From positions 1 to 6,738 of the forward strand of contig JALSTJ010000431.1 of assembly GCA_026983815.1 (NCBI GenBank): 6,738 bases of DNA, read 5' to 3'. Origin of the DNA: Flavobacteriales bacterium. GTDB taxonomy: Bacteria > Bacteroidota > Bacteroidia > Flavobacteriales > Flavobacteriaceae. Below the pieces are notes generated by a model. The model did not search any database and was not told the origin of the DNA. It saw nothing but the letters and a program-made list of their open reading frames with translations. A program made the translations under genes and the position numbers. The first letter of the stretch is position 1. Every line of letters begins with the position of its first letter. Of the stretch, positions 1-6,192 are shown piece after piece.

Positions 1-418
1 GCTTAGGCAATATAATCCCTTCAAAACCTTCTGCTTTGGCTTTGAGTGCAATAGGCAAAGTCCCTTTGATGGGTTGTAAACTTCCGTCCAACGAAAGCTC
101 GCCCATAATCATATATTTGTCCAGATTTTCTGCTTTTATTTGTCCTGTTGCATTGAGAATTCCTATGGCAATGGTCAAATCATAAGCCGAACCTTCTTTA
201 CGCAAATCTGCCGGTGCAAGGTTCACTATAAACTTTTTTCCGGGCAATCTGTATCCGGTATTTTGCAAAGCAGCGGAAATACGATAACTACTCTCACTTA
301 CCGCTTTATCGGGTAAACCTACCAAATGATAACCTATACCTTTATCCACATTTACTTCAACTGTAATAGGAAAGGCTTCGATACCGTAAATGGCTCCTCC
401 ATAAACCTTTGTCAACAT
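1..418 (-). CDS. YifB/ComM-family Mg-chelatase-like AAA+ ATPase, N-terminal fragment
   Basis: The first 139 residues of a YifB/ComM-family protein; the rest lies beyond the left window edge. It starts at ATG 416-418 (MLTKVYGGAIYGIEA). The fragment matches the family's N-terminal ChlI/Lon-like S5-fold domain, with GLPDKAVSES at residues 34-43, NLAPADLRKEGSAYDL at 66-81 and GELSLDG at 106-112. In known family members this domain is followed by an AAA+ module with Walker motifs and a C-terminal Mg-chelatase-type domain, none of which is visible here. ComM in Vibrio is a branch-migration helicase that helps integrate incoming DNA during natural transformation; other homologues are poorly characterised. 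The gene lies 69 bases downstream of a helix-hairpin-helix protein gene on the same strand and has a candidate promoter of its own at 475-482. Family assignment is firm. The symbol is left blank because the functional part is not in view. Confidence 0.93.
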   Translation of the reverse strand, partial: MLTKVYGGAIYGIEAFPITVEVNVDKGIGYHLVGLPDKAVSESSYRISAALQNTGYRLPGKKFIVNLAPADLRKEGSAYDLTIAIGILNATGQIKAENLDKYMIMGELSLDGSLQPIKGTLPIALKAKAEGFEGIILPK

Positions 419-474
419 ATATTAAATTTTTATCCTTAAAGTTATAAAAATTTTTTATTATGGATGATTATAAT

Positions 475-508
475 CAAATGTATTATGTTATTCTATTTTT
501 AAAAACAA
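475..508 (-). promoter_or_regulatory. Candidate Bacteroidota-type promoter for the yifB/comM-family gene
   Basis: On the minus strand, positions 482-475 read TACATTTG, a full match to the Bacteroidota -7 consensus TAnnTTTG. A TTG at 508-506 could serve as the -33 element, with 23 bases between the two, at the upper end of the usual spacing. Transcription would start near 468-470, about 50 bases before the ATG at 418. The -33 part lies inside the 3' end of the upstream HhH gene. In such AT-rich DNA a chance match is possible. Confidence 0.4.
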
Positions 509-1558
509 TTTTATAATTTTTAATTTTTTTATTGGAAAATCCTTTACTTTTTTCAGTTCTTCAAAATTATTGAAACCACCATGTATGGTCCTGTAGGAAA
601 CAATTTTTTTTGCCAATTGATAATCAATATATGGATTTTTTGCCAAATCTTTAATATTGGCTTCATTCAAATCTATCTTATGCTCAATCTTTCGGGGATG
701 TTTTATGTCAAAATATCTCCATAATTCTTGGATTACTTCCGGTTTTAAACCATAAACTTCATTTAATTGTTCCTTAATTGTAAAACCGCCGAGTTTGTTT
801 CTATAAACAAGAATCCGTTTGGCTAATTTATCACCTATTCCGTAAACTTGTTTTAATTCTTCCTCATTAGCCGTATTTATTGCCTGCTTGGTTACCGGAA
901 TTTTTGAAATATCATTCTTTGGCAGATAAAATATTTTCCAAATCCTATCGATTACTTCCTTTTCCAATCCGTAAACTTTGGTTAATTGCGCTTTATCCTT
1001 AAATCCCCCAATTGAATTTCTATATTTGATTATCCTGTTTGACAATACTTCTCCTATTCCGTTTATATACCTTAAATCTTGTGCAGTTGCCTTATTGATA
1101 TTTTTAGTGCTGAGCTTATAAGTCTTTATGTAATTTCTTTTATTTACAAAATTCGGAACATCAATATAAGGTTCCAAAATATTATATAAAGAGTCGGATA
1201 TCCCTGCAATTTTTTTAAAATCCTCTTTCGAATCAAAATATTTGCCTTGCTGTCGATAAGCTTTTATTCTGTTCAAGCTTTTTAAGTCAATTCCCAAGAA
1301 ATATGCTTTGCTATCGGTAAGATAATTAGGATTAAAAGGATAAATCTTAATTTTTTTCTGCTGTTGTCGTATTTGTTTTAATGAATCATATTGCTTGACT
1401 AAATCTTTTGGTATATTTCTATTACTAAAATTATCTGCCGAAGAATATGAATTCAAATAAATAATATAAATTTGTAGCACAAAGACAATTCCTAGCAAAA
1501 ACAATATGCCAACCCTTTGGCTTCTAGTAAATTTAATATTGTAGAACCAATCAAACAT
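488..1558 (-). CDS. Membrane-anchored protein with four tandem ComEA-like helix-hairpin-helix units
   Basis: A 356-residue protein with a short basic N-terminus (TRSQR at 11-15), one hydrophobic segment at about 17-35 (GILFLLGIVFVLQIYIIYL), a charged Gln/Lys-rich linker, then four repeated units at about 77-133, 153-211, 227-284 and 295-353. Units 2 and 3 are the clearest: each has an Asn-Lys/Thr-Ala lead-in, a GIG hairpin (167-169 and 240-242), then a Tyr-Arg...Gly-Gly-Phe segment and a Val-Tyr-Gly-Leu turn. Unit 4 has lost the GIG (NPYID) but keeps IDLNEA and the YR..HGGF part; unit 1 is more diverged. This fold binds DNA backbone non-specifically in ComEA and related proteins. The expected topology is inner-membrane anchor with periplasmic HhH units. 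ATG 1556-1558 is preferred over an in-frame TTG at 1574-1576, which would add six residues. The gene lies after the terminator at 1606-1632, so it probably has its own promoter in 1559-1605, but only weak matches are visible. It precedes a comM-family gene. A role in DNA uptake is inference; no symbol is assigned. Confidence 0.88.
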   Translation of the reverse strand: MFDWFYNIKFTRSQRVGILFLLGIVFVLQIYIIYLNSYSSADNFSNRNIPKDLVKQYDSLKQIRQQQKKIKIYPFNPNYLTDSKAYFLGIDLKSLNRIKAYRQQGKYFDSKEDFKKIAGISDSLYNILEPYIDVPNFVNKRNYIKTYKLSTKNINKATAQDLRYINGIGEVLSNRIIKYRNSIGGFKDKAQLTKVYGLEKEVIDRIWKIFYLPKNDISKIPVTKQAINTANEEELKQVYGIGDKLAKRILVYRNKLGGFTIKEQLNEVYGLKPEVIQELWRYFDIKHPRKIEHKIDLNEANIKDLAKNPYIDYQLAKKIVSYRTIHGGFNNFEELKKVKDFPIKKLKIIKLFLKIE

Positions 1559-1605
1559 AGGAAATGAAATAGACAACCCAATTTATACAAAATAATTGAA
1601 ATAAA

Positions 1606-1632
1606 AAACGGAAAGATCAAATCTTTCCGTTT
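1606..1632 (-). terminator. Intrinsic terminator of the T9SS cargo gene
   Basis: A perfect 12-bp inverted repeat (1606-1617 with 1621-1632) around a three-base loop, core ACGGAAAGAT/ATCTTTCCGT. On the minus strand the stem runs straight into a T-rich tract (TTTTTTATTT, down to about 1599). It begins 21 bases after the TAG stop of the large surface-protein gene. The plus strand lacks a clean T-run after the stem, so it works in the minus direction. It separates the surface-protein gene from the HhH gene. Confidence 0.85.
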
Positions 1633-1653
1633 ATAATAAAAAAAATAGGAAAG

Positions 1654-4600
1654 CTATAATTTTATAAATTTATCGGTATAGATACCGTCAGAACTAATAA
1701 TTTTTACCAAATAAGTTCCTTTTTTCAAATAAGAAACATCAATGCTCTTATACAATGATTGACTTTTATTAATAATTTCCTTTCCTTTCATATCATAAAT
1801 AATCAATTCCTTTAATGAAGCATCAGGCAAATCAATATTCAAAACATCAAGCACGGGATTTGGATAAATTTTTAATGGTTTTTCTTTATCCACATTTTCA
1901 ACATCGGAAGTTGAAGTGAACATTCCCGAGAAAATTCCTCTTCCGTAAGTAGAAGCATAAACTTTATAATCGTTTCGCATTTCCAAATCGGTTACTTTTA
2001 CACTACTCATGCCATTATATGCTTGTTGCCAATGAGGTTGTGCATCAAAGAAATTGTTAGTTCTCCAAACGCCCAAATCGGTCCCAATAATAACTTCTTC
2101 CGGACGTAATGGGTTTTGCAAAATACAATTTACAGGAATATCGGGTAGATTTCCTTCTTTCGCAGTCCAAGTTGTGCCTCCATCTTCGGTATAAAAAATA
2201 CTAGTTACACCATAATTAAAGAAAGTAATAAAGATTTTGTTTTCATTATCTCCAAATTCAATATCCGAAATACTTCCAATAAAATCAGGGCTTGAGATAT
2301 TATTGAACACAGGGTTGGTATCCGCATTATCTACACGCAAAAGTTTGGAATTTTGTAATCCGACAAAAAGTTTTGAAGCATTATTTGTGTAGGGAGAAAC
2401 TTTAAGAGCAGTAGGAAAAGAATTCATCAAAGGGTCTTGGATAATAGTTTTTTGAATATTTCCTAACAAATTTTTGTATCTTCTCAATCGATAAGTATTT
2501 CCGTTAGCTGATCTAGTGCTGTAATTGGTATATAAAATATTCAAGTGAGAATCCAAAGCTTCCTGATTGATAAAATCTCCGTTATTTCCAAAATCTGAAT
2601 TGACAGTAGAGCTGGAACCGTTTTGATAATTATATAATTGAATATTGTTGTTATATACATAATTTGAAATACGATATTTATCTGTTCCATCTTGATCAAA
2701 AAAGCAATAGGCACCATCACCTCCTTGAGCTTCACTGGAAGAATTTATTCCGGATTGAGCATTTCTGAACATTTGAGTGCCATTATCTTGAGCACCAGCC
2801 AAAAAATTTTCTCCATTTAATGATCCGGTTGGTACAACAGCCATATGGTAAAATTGGGTTGCATTAAAATTATGATTTCTAGGAGAGAAACTTCCTCCTG
2901 CGTTTGAAGAGTATGCAATACCACCATCATTGGCTATCAAGATATTTTGTGATCCATTAAAAGTTATTCCATGTTGATCCGGATGAATATTTGATCCTGA
3001 AAAACCATATCCCGAGGTGATTTGTGTCCACGAATTTCCTCCATTTGTTGATTTAAACCAATCGATTCCTCCTACATAAACCGTTTCGTCATCATTGGGG
3101 TCCACTTCAATGGCCAAATCATAAAAAGATTGTCCATTAGTAAAATCATCTGAAGGGGTCGAATCACCATTTGGCATATTTACTAATGTGAGATTATTAA
3201 ATCCGTCAGTAGTTTTGAAAATACTAGGTTTTCTATTGGAAGTAGAAACAATGATTGCATAAAGTTTGTTAGCATCAGATTTTGATGTGGCAAGTTCTAT
3301 CCTGCCAGTTCCATTAAAAGGATACTTTATAACAAAATTATTTCCATCGTTTGAATGAAATATTGCTCCATAATTTCCATTATATACATAAGAATTGGTT
3401 GTAGATAACCAAATACTGTTATCAGCACCCAATTCCAAATCAAAAGGAATATATTTTCCATCATCGGGAGTGTCGGGTAATGAAATTTGTGTCCAAGTAT
3501 TACCATTATCAACAGACTTATATAAACCTTGATAGCCATGTCCCAAAACCGTATATACTGAAGCATCGGAATAATAGGAATCTCCGGCACTTGCATAAAT
3601 TTCAGTGGTCCCATTATTATTTCTAGTCAAAATATCATTGATATGGGTGATTCCGGGAACCAGATATCCAATGGCAATATTTGAACCGGTATCGGTAATG
3701 TTGACTTGAATATTTTGATTATTGTTCAGTGCATCAATAATAGCTTGTCCGTCATTTTTAGAAATCATGACCGATGGAATTGTTATATTAGAGTTTGTTC
3801 CTCCCATAATTATGGGGTCACCTGATACGTTATTAATCATTAGGACACCTATGGCTCCGGCATTTTGCGCATTCATAACTTTATCAACAAAAAAGCAAGT
3901 GCCTCTTTGAATGACAGCTATCTTTCCATTGATTGCTCCTGCATTAGCTAAAGGATTACAAGCTTCCAATGGATTGCTTGTGCCATCATCTGCCAAAACC
4001 AATTGTCCGGAAACGGATGTTAAGTCTGGTCCAAAAGCTGCAGAAACGGCATGAAAATCTCCTTGTAAACCGGAGGGAGATTGTATATGTAAATTGGCAT
4101 TGGTGATAAATTGGGCTTGTCCGTTTTGTCCACCAAAAATATGGGTCCAATGATATCCGCCGTCAGTGCTTTTCCATATTCCGTTTCCATTAACTGCTCC
4201 TCCAGAATAAGATTCGCCGGTTCCAACATAAAAAATATGGGTATTATTGGGATCAACATCAATTGAGGTTACGGCCATATTCCCTGGCATGTCTGTCAGT
4301 TGCCATGGAGAATTGGGATTGGTAATATCATTATTATACCATAATCCGCCACTAACGCTTCCGGCAAAAACTCTTTTTCCCGATGCATCATTAGGGTCAA
4401 ATAATACCGCCTTGGCTCTTCCACCTACATTATCAGGCCCCCGTTCCACCCAGTTGTTTCCATTATCACCTGGAACAGCTTTGTGAGTTTCTCTGAATTT
4501 TTTTAATTGTATCTGCAATTGATACAATTTTTCAGGTGTAGGTCTTCCTAATTTGGGATTCATGGTCAATTCCCATTGTCTTTCCAAATAAGGGTTAGGA

Positions 4601-4779
4601 GCAATTCCTTTTTCTTTTCTTTGCTTATTGGTTAATTGTAAACTTTTTTGAAAAGGTGATTGTGCCAGAAATTGTTCATGTTTTGACCTAAGTATTTTTG
4701 CAAAATTTTCTTTTTTTTGGTTATTCTTACAGGAATAAAGAAAGGATAATAAAATGAGGATATAAAATGTTTTCTTCAT
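1654..4779 (-). CDS. Asp-box propeller protein with inserted PA domain and T9SS type A sorting domain; probable lipoprotein
   Basis: A 1041-residue exported protein. Residues 1-17 form a signal peptide ending in LYSC, a lipobox-like site with Cys17 as the likely lipidated residue. A charged segment follows (about 18-105), containing PYLERQWELTMNPKLGRPTP at 63-82. The propeller region starts near WVERGPDNVGGRA (110-122). Asp-box (BNR) motifs are visible at 203-211 (KSTDGGYHW), 421-429, 475-482, 522-530, 576-584, 624-631 and 863-871 (YTEDGGTTW). A protease-associated (PA) domain at about 242-362 interrupts the propeller after the first motif; it has GKIAVIQRGTCFF, NAQNAGAIGVL and the Cys pair 274/295. 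The C-terminus (about 968-1041) is a T9SS type A sorting domain, with IYPNP at 971-975 and KKGTYLVKI at 1019-1027, directing secretion across the outer membrane. No protease or glycosidase catalytic motif is seen, so a binding or adhesion role is more likely than an enzymatic one; the ligand is unknown. ATG 4777-4779 is chosen over an in-frame TTG 57 bases upstream because it places the signal peptide at the N-terminus. Weak -7-like elements lie at 4832-4825 (TATATTTA) and 4853-4846 (TATATTTT, with a TTG 22 bases upstream). Monocistronic between two terminators. Confidence 0.9.
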   Translation of the reverse strand: MKKTFYILILLSFLYSCKNNQKKENFAKILRSKHEQFLAQSPFQKSLQLTNKQRKEKGIAPNPYLERQWELTMNPKLGRPTPEKLYQLQIQLKKFRETHKAVPGDNGNNWVERGPDNVGGRAKAVLFDPNDASGKRVFAGSVSGGLWYNNDITNPNSPWQLTDMPGNMAVTSIDVDPNNTHIFYVGTGESYSGGAVNGNGIWKSTDGGYHWTHIFGGQNGQAQFITNANLHIQSPSGLQGDFHAVSAAFGPDLTSVSGQLVLADDGTSNPLEACNPLANAGAINGKIAVIQRGTCFFVDKVMNAQNAGAIGVLMINNVSGDPIIMGGTNSNITIPSVMISKNDGQAIIDALNNNQNIQVNITDTGSNIAIGYLVPGITHINDILTRNNNGTTEIYASAGDSYYSDASVYTVLGHGYQGLYKSVDNGNTWTQISLPDTPDDGKYIPFDLELGADNSIWLSTTNSYVYNGNYGAIFHSNDGNNFVIKYPFNGTGRIELATSKSDANKLYAIIVSTSNRKPSIFKTTDGFNNLTLVNMPNGDSTPSDDFTNGQSFYDLAIEVDPNDDETVYVGGIDWFKSTNGGNSWTQITSGYGFSGSNIHPDQHGITFNGSQNILIANDGGIAYSSNAGGSFSPRNHNFNATQFYHMAVVPTGSLNGENFLAGAQDNGTQMFRNAQSGINSSSEAQGGDGAYCFFDQDGTDKYRISNYVYNNNIQLYNYQNGSSSTVNSDFGNNGDFINQEALDSHLNILYTNYSTRSANGNTYRLRRYKNLLGNIQKTIIQDPLMNSFPTALKVSPYTNNASKLFVGLQNSKLLRVDNADTNPVFNNISSPDFIGSISDIEFGDNENKIFITFFNYGVTSIFYTEDGGTTWTAKEGNLPDIPVNCILQNPLRPEEVIIGTDLGVWRTNNFFDAQPHWQQAYNGMSSVKVTDLEMRNDYKVYASTYGRGIFSGMFTSTSDVENVDKEKPLKIYPNPVLDVLNIDLPDASLKELIIYDMKGKEIINKSQSLYKSIDVSYLKKGTYLVKIISSDGIYTDKFIKL

Positions 4780-4867
4780 AAAGTTTATTTTAAAAAAAAA
4801 TATATAAAATTTTAGATGTTGGCGTAAATATAGCAAATAACTTTAAAAATATAAGAAAAGAAATGTT

Positions 4868-4904
4868 AAAAAAAACAAGCATGATCATTGATCATGCTTG
4901 TTTT
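4868..4904 (-). terminator. Intrinsic terminator of the thrS-infC-rpmI-rplT cluster
   Basis: A perfect 15-bp stem (4872-4886 with 4890-4904) around the loop ATT, with core CAAGCATGATC/GATCATGCTTG. On the minus strand the stem ends in a run of eight T residues (4875-4868). It lies 29 bases after the rplT stop codon. The plus strand also has a short T4 after the stem, but no plus-strand gene ends here, so the minus direction is the meaningful one. Confidence 0.9.
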
Positions 4905-4933
4905 AAAAAAGATATAAATATAAATGTTATCCT

Positions 4934-5278
4934 TTATTTAATTTTTTCAACCAATGCTTTAAAAGCTTCGGGATGGTTCATTGCCAAATCGGCTAGAACT
5001 TTTCGGTTCAAATCGATATTATTGGCATGAATTTTTCCCATAAACTGAGAATAAGACATTCCGTGCAAGCGTGCTGCCGCATTGATACGTTGAATCCATA
5101 AACTTCTAAAGTTACGTTTCTTTTGTTTTCGATCTCTATAGGCATAGAGCATTGCTTTCTCTACCGCATTTTTTGCTACGGTATATACATTTTTTCTTCT
5201 TCCGAAATATCCTTTGGCTTGTTTAAGGATTTTCTTTCTTCTTCTTCTTTTTGCTACTGAATTTACTGATCTAGGCAT
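4934..5278 (-). CDS. rplT: 50S ribosomal protein L20
   Basis: A 114-residue L20 of normal length (family about 114-120). It begins MPRSVNSVAKRRRRKKILK, followed by the signature GYFGRRKNVYTVAKNAVEKA (about 23-42), RDRKQKKRNFRSLWIQRINA (about 49-68), and the C-terminal segment ending HPEAFKALVEKIK. L20 binds 23S rRNA early and is needed for 50S assembly; in E. coli and Bacillus it also represses its own operon by binding the mRNA. The start is ATG 5276-5278, with an A-rich rather than purine-ladder leader. It is the last gene of the cluster, 94 bases after rpmI, and is followed by a strong terminator. Confidence 0.98.
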   Translation of the reverse strand: MPRSVNSVAKRRRRKKILKQAKGYFGRRKNVYTVAKNAVEKAMLYAYRDRKQKKRNFRSLWIQRINAAARLHGMSYSQFMGKIHANNIDLNRKVLADLAMNHPEAFKALVEKIK

Positions 5279-5372
5279 AATTTTGATTTTTTTGTAACAG
5301 GCATCGATTTAACGATTTTTTTCTTTTTTGCACTGTTCCAGGGTTAATAAATCTACCACATATCAAAAGGGT
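5279..5372 (-). other. rpmI-rplT spacer with possible weak hairpin
   Basis: This 94-base spacer is long for neighbouring ribosomal-protein genes in one operon. On the minus strand AACAG (5337-5333, transcribed first) can pair with CTGTT (5300-5296), enclosing an inner ATCG/CGAT pairing (5316-5313 with 5306-5303). The stems are short and separated by A-rich sequence. It could be an L20-responsive leader or simply unstructured spacer. No open reading frame or terminator is evident. Confidence 0.25.
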
Positions 5373-5570
5373 TTATTTCATCCCTAATGATTGTAATACG
5401 TTTTTTTTGTCTGCATCACTCACTAAAGTGGCATGCGTCAATTTTAGTTTACGCTTTTTGGATTTTTTAGTCAATATGTGACTTTTATAAGCGTGTTTTC
5501 TTTTGATTTTTCCTGTGCCCGTAAATTTAAATCTTTTTTTGGCACTTGCTTTGGTCTTTAATTTTGGCAT
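5373..5570 (-). CDS. rpmI: 50S ribosomal protein L35
   Basis: A 65-residue, strongly basic L35 of typical length: MPKLKTKASAKKRFKFTGTG at the start, then KIKRKHAYKSHIL and TKKSKKRKLKL, ending VLQSLGMK. L35 is a small 50S subunit protein that packs against 23S rRNA. The ATG at 5568-5570 follows AAGAAGGATT, which contains an SD-like AAGGA only two bases from the start, closer than the usual spacing. It is 34 bases downstream of infC and 94 bases upstream of rplT, the usual infC-rpmI-rplT order, so co-transcription is expected. Confidence 0.98.
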   Translation of the reverse strand: MPKLKTKASAKKRFKFTGTGKIKRKHAYKSHILTKKSKKRKLKLTHATLVSDADKKNVLQSLGMK

Positions 5571-5604
5571 AATCCTTCTTCTTTTTTTATTTATATCTAT
5601 ATCT

Positions 5605-6171
5605 TTATTTTTTCTTTTTCTGAGATCTGGGCGCCATCAACATAATCATTTTCTTTCCTTCCAATTTTGGTAATTGTTCCACTTTACCGTATTCCTCCAA
5701 ATCTTGAGCCAGACGAAGCAATAAAATTTGACCTTGTTCCTTGAAAATAATGGAACGTCCTTTGAAAAAAACATAAGCTTTTAATTTGTTCCCGTCTTGG
5801 AGAAAATTAATCGCATGTTTTTTCTTAAACTCATAATCATGGTCATCGGTATTTGGTCCAAAACGGATTTCTTTTACCGTAACCTTTTGAGTTTTGGATT
5901 TAATTGCTTTTTCCTTTTTCTTTTGGTCATACAAGAATTTCTTGTAATCCAAAATTTTGCAAACAGGTGGATCGGCTTTGGGCGATATTTCAGCCAAATC
6001 CAATCCCATTTCCTCTGCCATCTGTAATGCTTTGGACAAAGGATATACACCTACTTCGACATTATCACCAACCAAGCGAACTTCTCTTGCGGTGATTTCA
6101 TCGTTAATACGATGCGGGTTTTTTTTAATTACTCTACCCGGTCTTCTACTGCGTCTTCTACGTATTGCTAT
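5605..6171 (-). CDS. infC: Translation initiation factor IF-3, apparent AUA start
   Basis: IF3 binds the 30S subunit, prevents premature 50S joining and checks start-codon/initiator-tRNA pairing. With the start proposed here the protein is 188 residues. It has an Arg-rich N-terminus (MAIRRRRSRRPGRV), the N-domain beginning HRINDEITAREVRLVGDN (20-37) and PPVCKILDYKKFLYDQKKK (68-86) leading into the linker helix, then the C-domain with VKEIRFGPNTDDHDY (99-113), FFKGRSIIF and LEGKKMIMLMAP, and a Lys-rich tail. The frame is open upstream only to a TAA at 6184-6186. Between that stop and the conserved core there is no ATG, GTG or TTG; the first in-frame TTG encodes the conserved Leu33 of REVRLVGDN and cannot be the start. 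ATA at 6169-6171, 21 bases after the thrS stop, is the best candidate. An ATT at 6127-6129, followed by AAA as in E. coli infC, is the main alternative and would give 174 residues. A rare start codon matches the known IF3 autoregulation in E. coli (AUU). Confidence 0.95.
   Translation of the reverse strand: MAIRRRRSRRPGRVIKKNPHRINDEITAREVRLVGDNVEVGVYPLSKALQMAEEMGLDLAEISPKADPPVCKILDYKKFLYDQKKKEKAIKSKTQKVTVKEIRFGPNTDDHDYEFKKKHAINFLQDGNKLKAYVFFKGRSIIFKEQGQILLLRLAQDLEEYGKVEQLPKLEGKKMIMLMAPRSQKKKK
6169..6171 (-). promoter_or_regulatory. Non-canonical AUA start codon of infC (proposed autoregulatory site)
   Basis: The codon ATA (minus strand 6171-6169), followed by GCA ATA CGT, opens the reading frame MAIRRRR. 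It is the first plausible initiation codon after the in-frame TAA at 6184-6186. In E. coli, IF3 represses translation of its own mRNA by rejecting an AUU start; an AUA here would serve the same purpose. The preceding leader is A/T-rich without a Shine-Dalgarno motif. The ATT at 6127-6129 remains an alternative. Confidence 0.65.
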
Positions 6172-6192
6172 TTTATTATATTTTTAGGGTTA

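Noticed and set aside
419..487. A terminator for the HhH gene from the AAAATTTT-type inverted repeat
   Set aside because: The pairing is entirely A/T, short and imperfect, and would be too weak for an intrinsic terminator.
3722..4486. Plus- and minus-strand short open frames within the large surface-protein gene
   Set aside because: They overlap the PA and propeller coding region, which has continuous family-like sequence; the short frames have no starts with plausible leaders and no recognisable product.
1654..4779. Reading the PA-domain protein as a secreted protease
   Set aside because: I see no HExxH zinc motif, subtilisin-type triad context or other peptidase signature; the rest of the protein is propeller repeat and sorting domain.
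4780..4836. A 19-residue N-terminal extension of the surface protein from a TTG start
   Set aside because: It would bury the signal peptide behind an extra basic and aromatic stretch; the ATG at 4779 gives a standard Lys-Lys plus hydrophobic signal.
4868..4904. The long palindrome as a mobile-element end or protein operator
   Set aside because: Its position just after rplT, three-base loop and following T8 tract are fully explained by an intrinsic terminator; there is no transposase or target duplication nearby.
4780..4933. A structured RNA downstream of rplT, as reported for the Bacteroidales-1 motif
   Set aside because: The gap is taken up by the terminator and an A/T-rich leader for the next gene, leaving no room for a further structured RNA with its own terminator.
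5605..6075. IF3 starting at the TTG at 6073-6075
   Set aside because: That TTG encodes the Leu of the conserved VRLVGDN motif. Starting there would delete the conserved HRINDEI segment of the N-domain.
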